Source: Polytrichum commune
Lineage: Eukaryota > Streptophyta > Polytrichopsida > Polytrichales > Polytrichaceae
DNA: 64,000 nucleotides
Assembly: GCA_950295325.1 (NCBI GenBank)
Contig: OX485807.1
Span: 8,583,001-8,647,000 of the forward strand
Direction: 5' to 3'
Shown here: positions 13,190-23,711 of the stretch, piece by piece
How positions within the stretch are numbered: position 1 is the first letter of the stretch
Layout of the letters: the number at the start of each line of letters is the position of its first letter
Position numbers and translations under genes: made by a program
The notes under the pieces: generated by a model
Told to the model about the DNA's origin: nothing
Database searches by the model: none
What the model saw: only the letters and a program-made list of their open reading frames with translations

Positions 13190-13281
13190 GATTTGGGCGA
13201 ATCAACCCATACTCTCATTCCTTGTCAGATGATTAATCCCTTGCCTCCAAGGAACCAATGTACAAGTTGGTTCTCCCCAGC
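13190..13281. mobile_element. 92-bp foldback MITE, copy 2, with 11-bp TSD
   Basis: It is the same family as 7140-7231: it starts GATTTGGGCGAATCAACCC and ends GTTGGTTCTCCCCAGC. ATGACTTCAAC flanks it exactly on both sides (13179-13189 and 13282-13292). An 11-bp duplication fits Mutator-like transposition (usual range 9-11 bp). The element is far too short to code for anything. Confidence 0.75.
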
Positions 13282-13485
13282 ATGACTTCAACCCTACTTA
13301 CTTACTTTGTTTTATCATGCATCATGAGGATGAATAATTGGCACTTGCTCTAGGGGAGGGTGAATTTGTTGGCTCATTGGTGTAAAGCTTGGAGATTTTC
13401 ATTCTAAGCAAAAGGAACTCCTAATGAGGATCAAGTACCGTGAATTATTTTAGTCGGGTCAAATTGAGATGAAACAACCACAAGC

Positions 13486-13538
13486 TTTTTTTTTTCTTTT
13501 TTTTGGGGGGGGGGGGGGGGGGGAGGAGGAGGAGGGGG
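13486..13538. repeat. Homopolymer T tract followed by long G run
   Basis: A T-rich run (13486-13504) is followed directly by about 19 G residues and then GGA repeats. Such a run can form G-quadruplex DNA and its length is likely to be polymorphic or mis-sequenced. Confidence 0.8.
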
Positions 13539-13855
13539 TTTAGGGTTTATGATTGGAGACAAGTCCTTGGCTTCTACCAAAAGGAGGACCATGCAGGGAC
13601 AATCATGGGATTCATGCTGTCAAATCTAGATGTAGGGTCAAGATTGATAGATTTTTTTTGAGTTTGGACAACATGTTGCATCCCAAAAATCACCCAATTT
13701 GTGGATTTCATCCATAAAAGGAATGTTGAAGTAGTCCCAACCCATGGATTTTCAAGCATTCCTGATCAACTTGGAACTAAGCTCTACTTGGGCTAAGTGT
13801 GAGAGCCACTCCTCACTTGAAGTGCAAACGCATCCACTTGAAGATCTCGGAGTGG

Positions 13856-13892
13856 GGAATCGAATCCACATCTTGTGCACCACAGTGAACTA
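13856..13892 (-). other. Possible SINE-like Pol III A/B box pair
   Basis: On the minus strand TAGTTCACTGTGG is followed by GGATTCGATTCCCC, which is close to the A- and B-box order of tRNA-derived SINEs. No defined 5' start, poly-A or target duplication was found. Confidence 0.25.
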
Positions 13893-13966
13893 GCACCCGC
13901 ACCTAGTAACCATCAACACACTCCCAAATTGCACACACCCTTAAAAGTAATTTAAAGAGAGAGAGA

Positions 13967-14065
13967 GGGCTCCGGGGGCACTCAAGTGGGAACATAATTC
14001 CCAATGTAGTTCAATTTGGGAACTCCATTGGGAACTACGTTCCCGTGTGAACGCCCCAAGAGCCC
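13967..14065. mobile_element. 99-bp foldback MITE
   Basis: The left arm GGGCTCCGGGGGCACTC and the right arm, reverse complemented GGGCTCTTGGGGCGTTCAC, pair through a further GGGAACRTARTTCCCAAT. The unit is almost entirely stem. Flanks show no clear duplication because the left side is a GA microsatellite. Confidence 0.5.
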
Positions 14066-14315
14066 ACTCTCCGACCCACTATACTACCATCCACTGAAAA
14101 AGGTTGCCTACCCAAAAAAATTCATATTCCATCCCCACGCGGCTCCTTCAATAGGAGCCATCCCGAACTTGGATACGGTAATTGGAGTCACATGAATTGT
14201 AGATTTTAAAAAAATTGCTATTTGAAGATAGGGACTTTAATGATAAACACTCGGTTAAGGGTGAAGGCATTGTTTGTTTTTGGATGCACTTCTATACTGG
14301 GAGGATTACTCTTAA

Positions 14316-14705
14316 GAGCAAGCCCAGTCGTTCCTAGATGTGCATTTGCATCCGGGAATGAAAAGTGGTCTCCACCCAGAATGCAGATGCAAACCCAGGC
14401 AAAACTGCCACTCATTCTATCTTACTACCTCTGAATTTTCTCTAAAATGATTTTTAGTTTTCTACGGCTCTACCATATTGAGTTGTCTTTAGTTAAAAGC
14501 CGCCATGAAGTTGTTTGTCCTTAGCTGATAGCAGGCTCCTTGCATATCTCGTCGAAATGCAGGGAGTTTTGCACTTCATGTATTATTTTACATCCAATTT
14601 TAGGGTATAGCAGGGTGACTGGACCAATATTCTGCATCTGCATCCGCATCGCAGATGAGAAAGCGCAAATGCAGATGCAGGTGCAGGGTTACTGGGCTTG
14701 GCCTC
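14316..14705. mobile_element. TIR element with GAGCAAGCCCAGT ends
   Basis: The left end reads GAGCAAGCCCAGTCG and the right end, reverse complemented, GAGGCCAAGCCCAGTAA. Subterminal repeats of GATGCAAATGC and TGCAGATGC type lie inside both ends. A TTA sits left of the element but is not matched on the right, so a Harbinger-type call would be a guess. Confidence 0.4.
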
Positions 14706-14730
14706 AATCTACACACACTAGTATGAGATA

Positions 14731-15225
14731 AGGGCCACTCCACACACAAGATTGAGGGACTGTGACCAATGCACTTCAAGCACTTTCATTGGTGGAAAAG
14801 GCGGAGTTGGTCCAAGTTCAGTTCACAACATGCTTGAGGGACGAATGGAGTATGTGAATGCAAGATGGATGGTAAAGTCTACATGGATTCCTATATGGCA
14901 TCAAATGGATCATGTTTCATGGTTACTTGGACTATGTTAAAAAACTACCTCTTGGAGGTAGGTCTAACACAATTCCAGGAGATCATGACACTCGGAATCC
15001 TCACAACTGTTGATTTATTATATGTGTAAGAACCCCACATGTATAGAAATTCATTGAAATAGCATTTGGTTAAGGGTCCAATCACGTATAACTTCACACT
15101 ACACTTGAGGGCCCATGACCACGCCACATGATTTTGGAGATGTCTTGGGACAACCTTTGGACACTTTCTTTTGGGCTCTCACAATTACATGGTTATGGCT
15201 CTTGGCTCGTGTGTAGAGTGGTCCT
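14731..15225. mobile_element. TIR repeat family, copy 1 (partner 54745-55244)
   Basis: The ends are inverted: AGGGCCACTCCACACACAAG on the left, and AGGACCACTCTACACACGAG for the reverse complement of the right. The partner copy at 54745-55244 aligns along its whole length in the same orientation. Both copies keep one plus-strand reading with EYVNARWMVK followed by TWIP and MDHVSW (14846-14935 here), which hints at decayed coding sequence, but I do not recognise the protein. No target duplication was found. Confidence 0.55.
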
Positions 15226-15479
15226 AAGTAACAAGAAATCTTCTTGCATATATTTTATGTTTTTCTGGGTCTATTGCTAATCATATATTGTTGAGGAATT
15301 GAGAAATCGTGATAAGAAGAGGTCTGTAAAATCTCCAAATAATATTTAGTACTGGAAATGTGGAAGTCCAAATAACAAAGGTTAAACTCTTGAAGAAGGT
15401 TTCCAAAAACTTAGTGCTCATATCACAACTTCAAAGTATACACTCTAGTGTGTACAACTAGATATTGAGGATATCTGGA

Positions 15480-15488
15480 CTTATGCAT
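15480..15488 (+). repeat. 9-bp TSD CTTATGCAT, left
   Basis: The same nine bases recur at 16329-16337 directly after the element. Confidence 0.75.
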
Positions 15489-16328
15489 ACGGGTAGATCA
15501 CTCTAAGGCATTTTTGTGCACCACGTGCGGCTGGGGTTTTTTTTTGTTTTGGGGCTATTTGCCTTCAAGGGCTGAATTAAAGCCTCCCTATAATTACTTA
15601 AATTTCAAAAATGGCCCATTTGTTTGCACCCTTCCATTACTTACATTGTCCAAGTCACTACAATTTTTTGTACTCTATATTCCTTTTAAGTAATAAAAGC
15701 TAATCTACTTCCTAACGCAATTGACGAGTGTTGAGGGAAAGCATGAAAACAAATAAGGGTGCAAACAAAGTTATGTAGTACCATTGCAAACAAAGTTATG
15801 AAGAAAACACATAGGAGACCATAGCAAAGTAATACCATTGCAAACATTGTTATGATGAAAACACATAGGAGATGCCATCACAAATACCATAGCGGTCATT
15901 GCAATGCAAGTGACCAAAAACACAGAGCATAGTAAAGCGGGTTTAGAATTTACAATTTAGGGTGGAGTCCACAATGTTACAACACGTACAAAATAACCCC
16001 AAGTACACCACAAATAGGGTAAGGGTGGAAACAGAGGAAAAGTGTCCGTGTGTTCACAAACACAACATGCGGTTTATAAAATGTTGATCCATTTACATAC
16101 CATACTAAACATACCTTCTAGGATCTTATCTTCAGCCCCTATATTAATTTTACAAAAAATAATGGCCCACGTTTTATGTTCATCTAACTTACTTATAATG
16201 TGATTGTCTACATTTAATGACCCCTTCATTATTTGGAATTCCTTTATAATTTTTATTTCAAATGATTTTAATCCTCTCTATATTATGCCGCACGTCGTTT
16301 TTTAAATGCACTAAGTGATCTACCCGTG
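15489..16328. mobile_element. Mutator-like non-autonomous element
   Basis: This 840-bp element starts ACGGGTAGATCACT and ends AGTGATCTACCCGTG. Inverted similarity runs on for about 45 bp to GTGCGGC on the left and GCCGCAC on the right. The exact 9-bp duplication CTTATGCAT on both sides is the usual size for Mutator-like elements. No transposase frame is present. A two-unit tandem repeat (about 15779-15886, 54-bp period, ACCATTGCAAACA...ACACATAGGAGA) lies inside. Confidence 0.7.
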
Positions 16329-16418
16329 CTTATGCATGAATAATGAACGTAATGTTTTCTTAAATGTGTTATTGACAAATCATCAGCAAGTTTTATGATA
16401 GAGTTGGCAAAAATTAGG

Positions 16419-17034
16419 TCCCATGCATGGGAGCAAGCATGGTCAAGTATACCGAAGAAGTGCTCTGGTGTACTAAAACCATGATTTTTTTGGTAAAACC
16501 TCTAAAAACAACAGCAAAATGTTGTATAAATTTCATTTTTTCATGATGCCCTTTATTGTTGTGTTCGGTACCCAAATATAAAATATCAAAATGAGAAAAA
16601 ATATCAGTATACGTAATGCTCAAAAGGTAATGGCTGAATTTGGTTTTGGACGTAGATTTCATGACTTTGAATATTTTGACATTGGAATTTTATTTCATAT
16701 TCCTCAAATTCACTGTAAACTTGAGGGCACCATTACAAAAATTTGTAGAAAAAAATAAATATAATGTAATTTCATCACGTTTTAAACCAATTTTAGAAAA
16801 TTATGGGTTCATGATATTCACTTGCACAATGTGCCATCTTCTAAAATATGTAGACTTTTCTTGAAAAAAAATTTGTCAACAAAAACTTTCTTGGCTTTGT
16901 AGATCAATTTTTTTTTCAAATGTTTATGATTTTTTCCTTCACAAAATTCAAAGTTAGTATGTAATGTTGAATCACTTTCACCTTAACCTATGCATGCTAA
17001 TGGTGTACTTAACCATGCTTGTGCCCGTGGGGAT
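16419..17034. mobile_element. TIR element with CAAGCATGGTYAAGTAYACC subterminal repeat
   Basis: The left end TCCCATGCATGGGAGCAAGC and the right end, reverse complemented TCCCCACGGGCACAAGC, are followed in both cases by ATGGTYAAGTAYACC. Length is about 616 bp. No target duplication could be fixed. Confidence 0.45.
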
Positions 17035-18296
17035 TGTAGTTCTTGTTTTGGACATGATTATTTTGTATGAATGTTATGCTTTTTGTGAAAAATGCACCTT
17101 TAGAGTGGTCTCTTGACTGCATTCTTGTTCAAAATTACTAATGTGAATAGGATTTTCATTGTCTTCTTCTAGTCCCCCCTCCCCCAAAAAAGACATGTTC
17201 AAATTTTGAGAAGAAGAAGAAGAAGAAGATTGCAATGCATGTGTATCAATGGCACAACATAATATCATATGCATCATTATCTTTTAGCATAAGCATTATT
17301 CATATTTAGTTGATTCCTAGTTTTACTTAGTGTGGATTACCATTTGGTATTACATGATTTTTATAATATTTAATATTCCATCTGATTGTTTAAAAAAAAA
17401 ATGTGTAATACCTTACGGAGATACTAAACCTATTTTTGATGGTACACATGGTAAAAAATTTCACAAAACCAAACATTAATTTTCATGTGAAAATTGACAA
17501 TATAGTTGATTGCAGTTATAAATTGGTGGAGACCCACCTCAAATACCAAGTCACCTAACCTTGGTCCAAGGCATGGAAGGTGTAAGGTAAAACATGTCAA
17601 TTTGCGCAACTTTGTAGTTTAGTGTATTCTTCAAAGACCGATTAGCCCCAACTTACCTATTCTAGATATTTATGTTGAAAACGAAGCACGATTTGTGCTA
17701 AAATGCCCCTTTTACAACTCCATTAGAGAGAGGTTTGCTTTAGGATTCTAGAATATGGTGTTGAGACGCACTCGAGTCTAATTTCTACCAACTTCAACAT
17801 CATATTAGAAGTTATTTCACAAAGGTCACTGCATTTTCTTAGCCATTTCACTCCACCTTGATGTGGTTCTAGTCCCGCGAGCATTTAGAAATCCCTTTAG
17901 AAAGAAATTTCCATTTTTTATAATACATTGGAAATTGAAGCTACAAATAGCCGCGAGTTGGGCTCAAGCCTTGATCATCATGTTGATATATCACAGAAGC
18001 CATTGAACTCCATTACTAGGAATGAAGAATTAACCAAGTTTTCGACATGGCCTTCATGTAGTTCAACACCATTTTGGTCATTTAGTGTCACTTTCTAGTT
18101 GAAATTTTGGGATGCTATTATAATTGCTTACTTAAGAATGAATGTGAAGTTCATCTTTTGCAAATAGAACACAGATGCAACCTTAGACACTGTTGAATAT
18201 GAAAGACTTTTTCTGGGTTGTACTTGCATTCCAAGTAAGAAATTATAGCTTTCAATAATTCTAATTAGTAAGTGACAATTAATACCATAAACTAGG
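17035..18296. other. Unassigned stretch with GAA microsatellite at 17208-17229
   Basis: A run of seven GAA units lies at about 17208-17229. The rest has no recognisable gene or paired repeat. Confidence 0.45.
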
Positions 18297-18298
18297 TA

Positions 18299-18713
18299 CA
18301 GTCCACCCTCTATAAATGTTACACCTATAAGTGTTAACCCTCTCTAAATGTTAACTTTCTTCTACTCCCCACATATTGCACACTATAAATGTTAAACGTG
18401 TTCACTGTTAATAAAATGGTACTCCCTTCTTTGTAAATTTGACTCTATAAATGTTAACGAATGAAATACAACCATAATATGGATGATAAAAACTTGATAT
18501 TTGTAAACTTGACATTGAATAAAGTTTTGATTGGGTTTGCAATTTTATGAATGGTATTCTCTCACAAGGACTCTTCACAATTGCTTATATTTATAAATGT
18601 TAAGATTTGTATATTGCTCAAAAAAGTAATTTTATAATTGTTAACTGTTAACACCTCTATAAATGTTAACTTTGATCCACTCCCAAGGGTTAACATTTAT
18701 AGAGGATAGACTG
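18299..18713. mobile_element. Pogo-type MITE (Emigrant/Lemi1-like ends)
   Basis: The left end CAGTCCACCCTCTATAAATG and the right end, reverse complemented CAGTCTATCCTCTATAAATG, are flanked by TA on both sides (18297-18298 and 18714-18715). CAGT..ACCTCTATAAAT ends with TA duplication are those of plant pogo-type MITEs such as Emigrant and Lemi1. The motif CTATAAATGTTAA recurs about eight times inside. The ends also match the transposase-bearing element at 34508-35135. No coding sequence. Confidence 0.8.
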
Positions 18714-18776
18714 TAGTTCCATATGAGGGGGTGAAAGCCTTCATTGCAAAAGAAACACTGCCTACGACCAAAATTT

Positions 18777-18792
18777 GAAACCCGAGTGTGGG
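18777..18792 (+). repeat. 16-bp TSD of retroposed insert, left
   Basis: GAAACCCGAGTGTGGG here is repeated exactly at 18855-18870. Confidence 0.7.
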
Positions 18793-18854
18793 TGGTTTTA
18801 TTCATTTTGGCGTTGGCAGTTGGCCTTCTGTCTCAAAAAAAAGAAAAGAAAAAA
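18793..18854 (+). mobile_element. 62-bp 5'-truncated retroposed insertion with A-rich tail
   Basis: Between two exact 16-bp repeats lies a 62-bp segment that ends in an A-rich tail (18835-18854). A long target duplication, an A tail and extreme 5' truncation are the marks of LINE-driven target-primed reverse transcription. The body GTTGGCAGTTGGCCTTCTG may be the last part of a LINE or SINE 3' end, and its parent is not in the window. Confidence 0.65.
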
Positions 18855-18870
18855 GAAACCCGAGTGTGGG

Positions 18871-19259
18871 GATTGACCCCTAAAGGACCAGGAATAAAAG
18901 TGCGCGTTTTCATGATAAAAAAATTAACGGTTTTGTGTTTGGGACGGTGTGTGGGTTGAGGCAAACATTTAATGATTTTCAACCTTATGGATTGAATGTT
19001 ACCTTCTTCAAGTATGTGGGTTTCAAAAATCAAGCCTTATGTGTGCAATTTCAGTGTTGAGATTGATGCCATTCTACATGAACTTCAGATCCTTATGCAC
19101 ACAAATAAGTTGCCTAGAATCTCATGGGTTGTCAACGTGGTTGGAAAACCTAGGCTGAGGAATTTTGTGCACCTTGTGATAGGCATGAAGAGTCTTATCC
19201 CATCACAACCTACCAAATTCAAGCAAGTGCACTAATCACTCCTATGAGGGTGGGCGGAA
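18871..19259. other. Unassigned stretch
   Basis: An open frame at 18996-19235 shows no motif. Nothing else recognised. Confidence 0.4.
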
Positions 19260-19560
19260 AATTAGCATGGTTACAATTAGTGTGGGTCACATTGATTCCT
19301 AGTCAAGGTGGATTTAACACGGGTCCAAGATTGCAGGTCTTCCCCCAAATCTTCATGAAGACTTCTGGACAACATGTTGAGGACAACATTTGTTATAGGA
19401 CAAAAGCAACACAACAAAAAGAATCACCCACAATAATTTTTTAGAAAATATTTAGTGTGGGTTGAAAATTGTTGTGGCCCACGTTAGTTCTCATTATGAA
19501 AATTAGTATGGGCTCTAAAAAATGATTGTGGCCCATGGTAATAGGACTATTTAGTGTCAT
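19260..19560. repeat. Dispersed repeat, partner at 52030-52350
   Basis: Shared landmarks in the same order and orientation are CGGGTCCAAGA/GTGGGTCCAAGA, CTTCATGAAGACTTC/CTTCATAAAAACTTC, ATGGGCTCTA/GTGGGCTCTA and TGTGGCCCA/TATGGCCCA. Element ends are not defined. Confidence 0.55.
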
Positions 19561-19671
19561 TCCGAAGAATTTGGTGGTCTTTCCCATCATATCAATTCTC
19601 TTTGCAAAAAAAATGCACCTATGGTAGACATATCTAATTTTGTTACTCATCTTAAGCGGACACCTACACTT

Positions 19672-19950
19672 GAGTGATATGTGGATATGTGAGGCTCCAA
19701 GAACGGATACCAAAAAATACGTGTTTAAAAGAGATTGGGTTGCGTGCTCAAATTATGATAATCATTGTAGACTCCATAGGCAACATAATTGCGGGGGGGG
19801 GGGGGAATGTATTACCATTTAATGAATACTAAATCTTCAATTAGATAATGAACGAAATATATTTATGAGCTTCAAATTTCTTGAGGAATGTGGCTAAGCC
19901 TTGCTTTGGATTTGCTAACCATCTCAAATGTATTCTGTGTAAGGTAGCAT
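19672..19950. repeat. Dispersed repeat, partner at 59745-60000
   Basis: Both copies carry GTGTTTAAA, then a CATGCTCA/CGTGCTCA segment, AACATAATTG, AATGAATACTAAATCTTC or its relative, GATAATGA, GAGCTYCAAA and GGATTYGCTAACCAT. In this copy a 13-G run at 19793-19805 replaces sequence present in the partner. Confidence 0.55.
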
Positions 19951-20306
19951 TGCCTCAAATTAACACCTTTCTTTGGCATAACCTATTTTTCATCCTTAAA
20001 CTACCAACAACTGAGAGTGCAACGGTGCCATCGAGAAAGTTATTTTTAAGAACACTTAATCATATGCGGCATTGAGTACAAAATAACACCACTTTGGCCA
20101 TTCATAGTAACGGTGTCAGAAGGGATGCAAGATCGTTGTAAAGAGAGCACCAACATTGGCCAATCATGATGGTTGATCAAGGATGTATATGCTCAACAAG
20201 GCAATGTACAGAACTGATCCACAAAAGGAGGTCAACACCTCCATTTCATAAAAGGCTTAAAGTTAATTATATGGTGATTGTTGCTTAGCAATCCAACATC
20301 AATCGA

Positions 20307-20326
20307 CCCCCCCCCCCCGTCCCCCC
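20307..20326. repeat. C homopolymer run
   Basis: Twelve C residues, GT, then six more C residues. It is one of several G/C homopolymers in the window. Confidence 0.8.
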
Positions 20327-20559
20327 TAGTGGATAGTAAAATGGTCATATCTTTAAATGACTTTGTGAATTTCTCTAGGATTAACATAGGAAATTTAATA
20401 TTTTTTGAAAAAAATTCCCATAGACTCTTTATAGTTTTGTAGATCTTTAGAATTTTTTGAAAATTTCCCAATCTATTTAACTTGCCTGAAATAACAAAGT
20501 TAATGGAGGTCTCGCTTTGAAGCTCAACTACCTTAGCATTTTGAAGTTACCCAGAGCTA

Positions 20560-20720
20560 TAACTATTTAATGAGAATGAAATATTTACCAAACAAAATCA
20601 CTTTACGTTCTATAATGTCCGAACAACCTATTGAACTTTCGTTAGTGAAAATCGAACTCCCAAGTAAGATGTGATTGCACTGCGTAACTTCGAATAGTCA
20701 CACGCACTAACTAATTGGGA
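20560..20720. mobile_element. 200-bp TIR MITE, 5'-degenerate copy
   Basis: It aligns with 55374-55573 in the same orientation, sharing TTTAATGAGAATG-like and CTATAATGTCCGAACAACC segments and the end CACTAACTAATTGGGA. The left terminal repeat is not recognisable. A third copy lies inverted at 53444-53650. Confidence 0.5.
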
Positions 20721-21448
20721 TAATCAGTGCAGTTGGAAGAAGTAACCATTGACGACCCATAAACAATATCACCACCTTTCCAAATAATCCAGGAAACAAA
20801 ACGTCTAGGAAGGAGCCATAAGAGCTTCAAGAATGTGCTTGGCTTTCATGGAATCAGTTTCACTTCACTTCACTTCACTTCAAATCAACTCAAGAACCGC
20901 CACTTGCTGATGTCCTTTTGGAGCATGACACTTGGGCTACGACACACACCTACTCCGCCTGAATTACTCTCTGACAAGTTGCGATCGAAGCAGTTGGTAC
21001 AGGGATCGCAGCAGCTGGTGATGGGCGTGGCTGCAGTGTGAGCGGCAAGGCCATTCATTTCAGTCCAAGTCCAGAGTGCAGGTTGCGTGGCTTCACAACA
21101 CAAGGAAAGGAAAGGAAAGGAAAGGAGGGAGGCAAGGAAAGGAAAGGAAGGTGCAGGCATCGCTTTCCGTGGCCACTAAGCTTATTAACTTACAGGTCCA
21201 CCTCCATTCTTGTCGACTCCCATGTCCTTTGTGAGGCTGCAAGTTGGAGTCCCAGAGCCGCGCAAGCTGCGATTCAGTATAATGTGCATGGTGCGCCTGT
21301 TGGTGGCCGGCTGGCTGGCTGGCTGGCCACCCCAATCAGTGGTGGCCAATGTGACTCCTCCCTACTTACCTAAGCCTGTCGTCTCGAACCCAGGTGGATA
21401 GCGAGTGAACACACGTGTTTGATCTGCTTCAATGAATCAGCAGCAGCA
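20721..21448. other. GC-richer low-copy stretch with microsatellites
   Basis: It contains CACTT units (20866-20881), GGAAA units (21102-21150) and GGCT units (21309-21330). A short plus frame at 20922-21041 (starting MTLGLRHTPTPPELLSDKL) has a plausible composition. I cannot tie it to a gene, and the long frames across 21038-21373 are driven by the GGAAA tract. Confidence 0.35.
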
Positions 21449-21874
21449 GGCATACATCGTCATAAGGCCTTATGGTTGGCGCTTCGTTGCGAAATGCACT
21501 CTAAACGTATTACACTTATCCTTTGCATCCTGTGTCTGACAGTCGAGGTTCTAGAGAACTATGATGATATGCAAGGGTTTAGAAAATGTAGGTAAAAGTT
21601 GCCTGTGAGACTGTTATGTGATAGTTAAGTGGATCCAGCCGTACACCCAGGAAAACCCAAAGATAAAAACAGTATCGACCCATCTGAAGCTGAACAAGCT
21701 GCACTAATCAATCAGCGGGCATATATACAATGCCATAAGGCCTTTCGGTTAATGGTTCATTGCTAAATGCACTCTTACTTGTTACACTTTTCCCTTGAAC
21801 TGTGGCTGACAGTCAAATGCTGCACTCCAGATTGTAGAAAATGATAATCTGCAAGGGTTTAGAATATGGAGGTA

Positions 21875-22199
21875 CACTCTAAACTCTGTAATGTCAACCT
21901 CGTTAATGTCACTCCTTCTCTTATATGTCAAAACCCTAGGACTCCTTTGTTGTCACGTTTCCCTCCCATATATCATAGATTTTGACATTAAAATAAACCA
22001 CCAAAGAATTTAAACCAACACGCTCGCACGCATCTCGTTATCATCGTTGTCATTATTGGCATGTTGACTTTGTGTTATTCCATAATTTCACATGCTACAC
22101 TAATTCTCTTTTGTCATGCATCCATGTTAACACTATATACTTTCTTAGTGTCATGTGCACCATGGTTGCCACAAGCATGATATTAAGGAGTTTAGAGTG
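21875..22199. mobile_element. TA-flanked MITE inside tandem unit 2
   Basis: The left end CACTCTAAACTCTGTAATG and the right end, reverse complemented CACTCTAAACTCCTTAATA, are flanked by TA on both sides. Tandem unit 1 (around 21590) gives the empty site: AGGTAAAAGTTGCCTGTGA there, compared with AGGTA, the element, and TAATTGCCTGTGA here. The short motif TAATGTCA is repeated inside. TA duplication and end structure fit the Tc1/mariner/pogo group. Confidence 0.75.
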
Positions 22200-22249
22200 T
22201 AATTGCCTGTGATACTGTTTTCTGATAATTAAGTGAATCCAGCTGTACG

Positions 22250-22269
22250 AAAAAAAAAAAAAAAAAAAA
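22250..22269 (+). repeat. A homopolymer, 20 bp
   Basis: An uninterrupted A run in tandem unit 2, absent from unit 1. Confidence 0.85.
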
Positions 22270-22540
22270 CTTCTGTATGGAGTTATCTGAAGTTGAACAA
22301 GGTGCACTGCAGATTAATCAGCAGGCATATACAGTATACAATGTCATATTATGGGTGGCACATTTTCATTGCCCAACACACTCTAACTTATTACAATTGT
22401 CCCTTGAATCATGTGTCTGACAATGGAATGTGACACCAGTGAGAGCATCAGTGATGTAGAGATCATAGTGGAATTAATGATATGCAGACCCATTTAGAAA
22501 TGTACTAGGTAAATGACTGTGAGAAGAATACCGCTTCCTT

Positions 22541-23086
22541 AATTATTCCACGAAATTTGGAAGAGATTCAGACGTGGTACTTCGTGAAAATGTCACACGG
22601 CAAGCAAAAATGTCATGAATGTCGTTTTCTCGAATACCAAGAAGGCGGGATTGAATTGGTCTTTGGAGGTAGCTCTTGCCAACTACATATGAATGTATTT
22701 ACAGAATCCCAGTAACAAGTCCAAGTGATAATGAGGAAAACAATCTTTTTATATCATGAATGTTATGTTCTTTATTGATACTTTAAACACTCTTGATAGC
22801 AATCAAAAAATAACATTTATGATTAAAAAAAAAAATCTTTACTCTATGAACTTGTACCATAGGTGCCCATACAAATTAGTTTTTTAATGCAAGATTTCCC
22901 GAGTTGAAGTGCACTCCACAAGACTAGAAACTCACTCGGCCTTGGGGAAAAAATACATTTACATGTGAATGTGATATTTTCACAAATACTATGTTCGTGT
23001 GTGATTAATAAGATCCATGGCATGACTAGGGCAACAAACATATGGCAAGGGTACCTCCTAGGCAATTACATGTTCAATTGGTCTAA
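22541..23086. other. Unassigned stretch
   Basis: No gene or paired terminal repeat recognised. Confidence 0.4.
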
Positions 23087-23447
23087 GGTGTGGGACCTAG
23101 CATGACCCTACAAAGAAGCTGCATTCATGTGGTTTATTTGGCACAAGGCGGTTGTTGTTAATGAATGGAGGGCACGTAATGTGACGGATTTATCTAAGAG
23201 GTTTACCAAGCAAATCAGAATTTGGCACCTCCTCCATGGCATCACTCTTTGGGCTTTTTGAATTGAATGTAATGACCGGGTGTTTAATCAAGAACAATGG
23301 CACAAATCTAAGGTCAAGCACCTGATTTGGAATGACCTCATTTTGTATGCCAAGGTTGCTTGGGATAGGGTGGTGAAGTTCGTTACAATCAATGTCTTCT
23401 CAGTTGAAGCTATTTTTAAAGGCTTCGATGACACCTGGGGGCGTTAG
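23087..23447 (+). pseudogene. LINE (L1-type) ORF2 3' remnant
   Basis: On the plus strand, reading begins VWDLA, a TGA stop, then PYKEAAFMWFIWHKAVVVNE and WRARNVTDL. It continues to a TGA inside the second tryptophan-rich block, then IECNDRVFNQEQW and AWDRV, ending FDDTWGR and a TAG at 23445. This order (WLIWH-A--VNEWR, then LW-WI-RND--FN, then FD--W) is the C-terminal end of plant L1-type ORF2, after the reverse transcriptase. The Cys/His zinc-binding cluster expected between the two blocks is missing, so there is an internal deletion as well as two stops. The GT-rich DNA to about 23711 is probably the 3' untranslated end. No poly-A tail or target duplication is seen. Confidence 0.65.
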
Positions 23448-23711
23448 ACATCTTCAATGTAGAAGCGACAATGAGAATCACTTGGAACTAGAAATGTCAA
23501 CGACTTTGGGTAGTTTGGCACTTGGGTGGTTTCTGGATGGTTTGGGGGTTGTCTTTGGCTGGTGGGGAGGGGATGGTCCTTTGCTTGGTGGCTTGGTGGG
23601 TTGTCCTTGGTGGGGTTCTTGGGTCTTGGTTTGTTGTACTCTATATGTGGCGGTGTGGTGCGTCCAAGGGCCTCCGCCTCCCCTCAAAGTGGGTGCATCT
23701 TCCTTGGTTCC

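Larger units (their letters stand above)
21449..22540. repeat. Three diverged tandem units of about 270 bp
   Basis: Units start near 21449, 21717 and 22322. Each runs GGCATATA.ACA, ATGYCATAAGGCC-like, TTACACTTWTCC, TGTCTGACAGT, then GCAAGGGTTTAGAA and TTGCCTGTGA (the last two weaker in unit 3). The second unit is enlarged by a 325-bp MITE at 21875-22199. Without it the units have nearly the same length. The repeat has no visible coding potential. Confidence 0.65.

Noticed and set aside
21038-21373. 111-codon plus frame and 80-codon minus frame
   Set aside because: They are driven by GGAAA and GGCT microsatellites, with no conserved motif.
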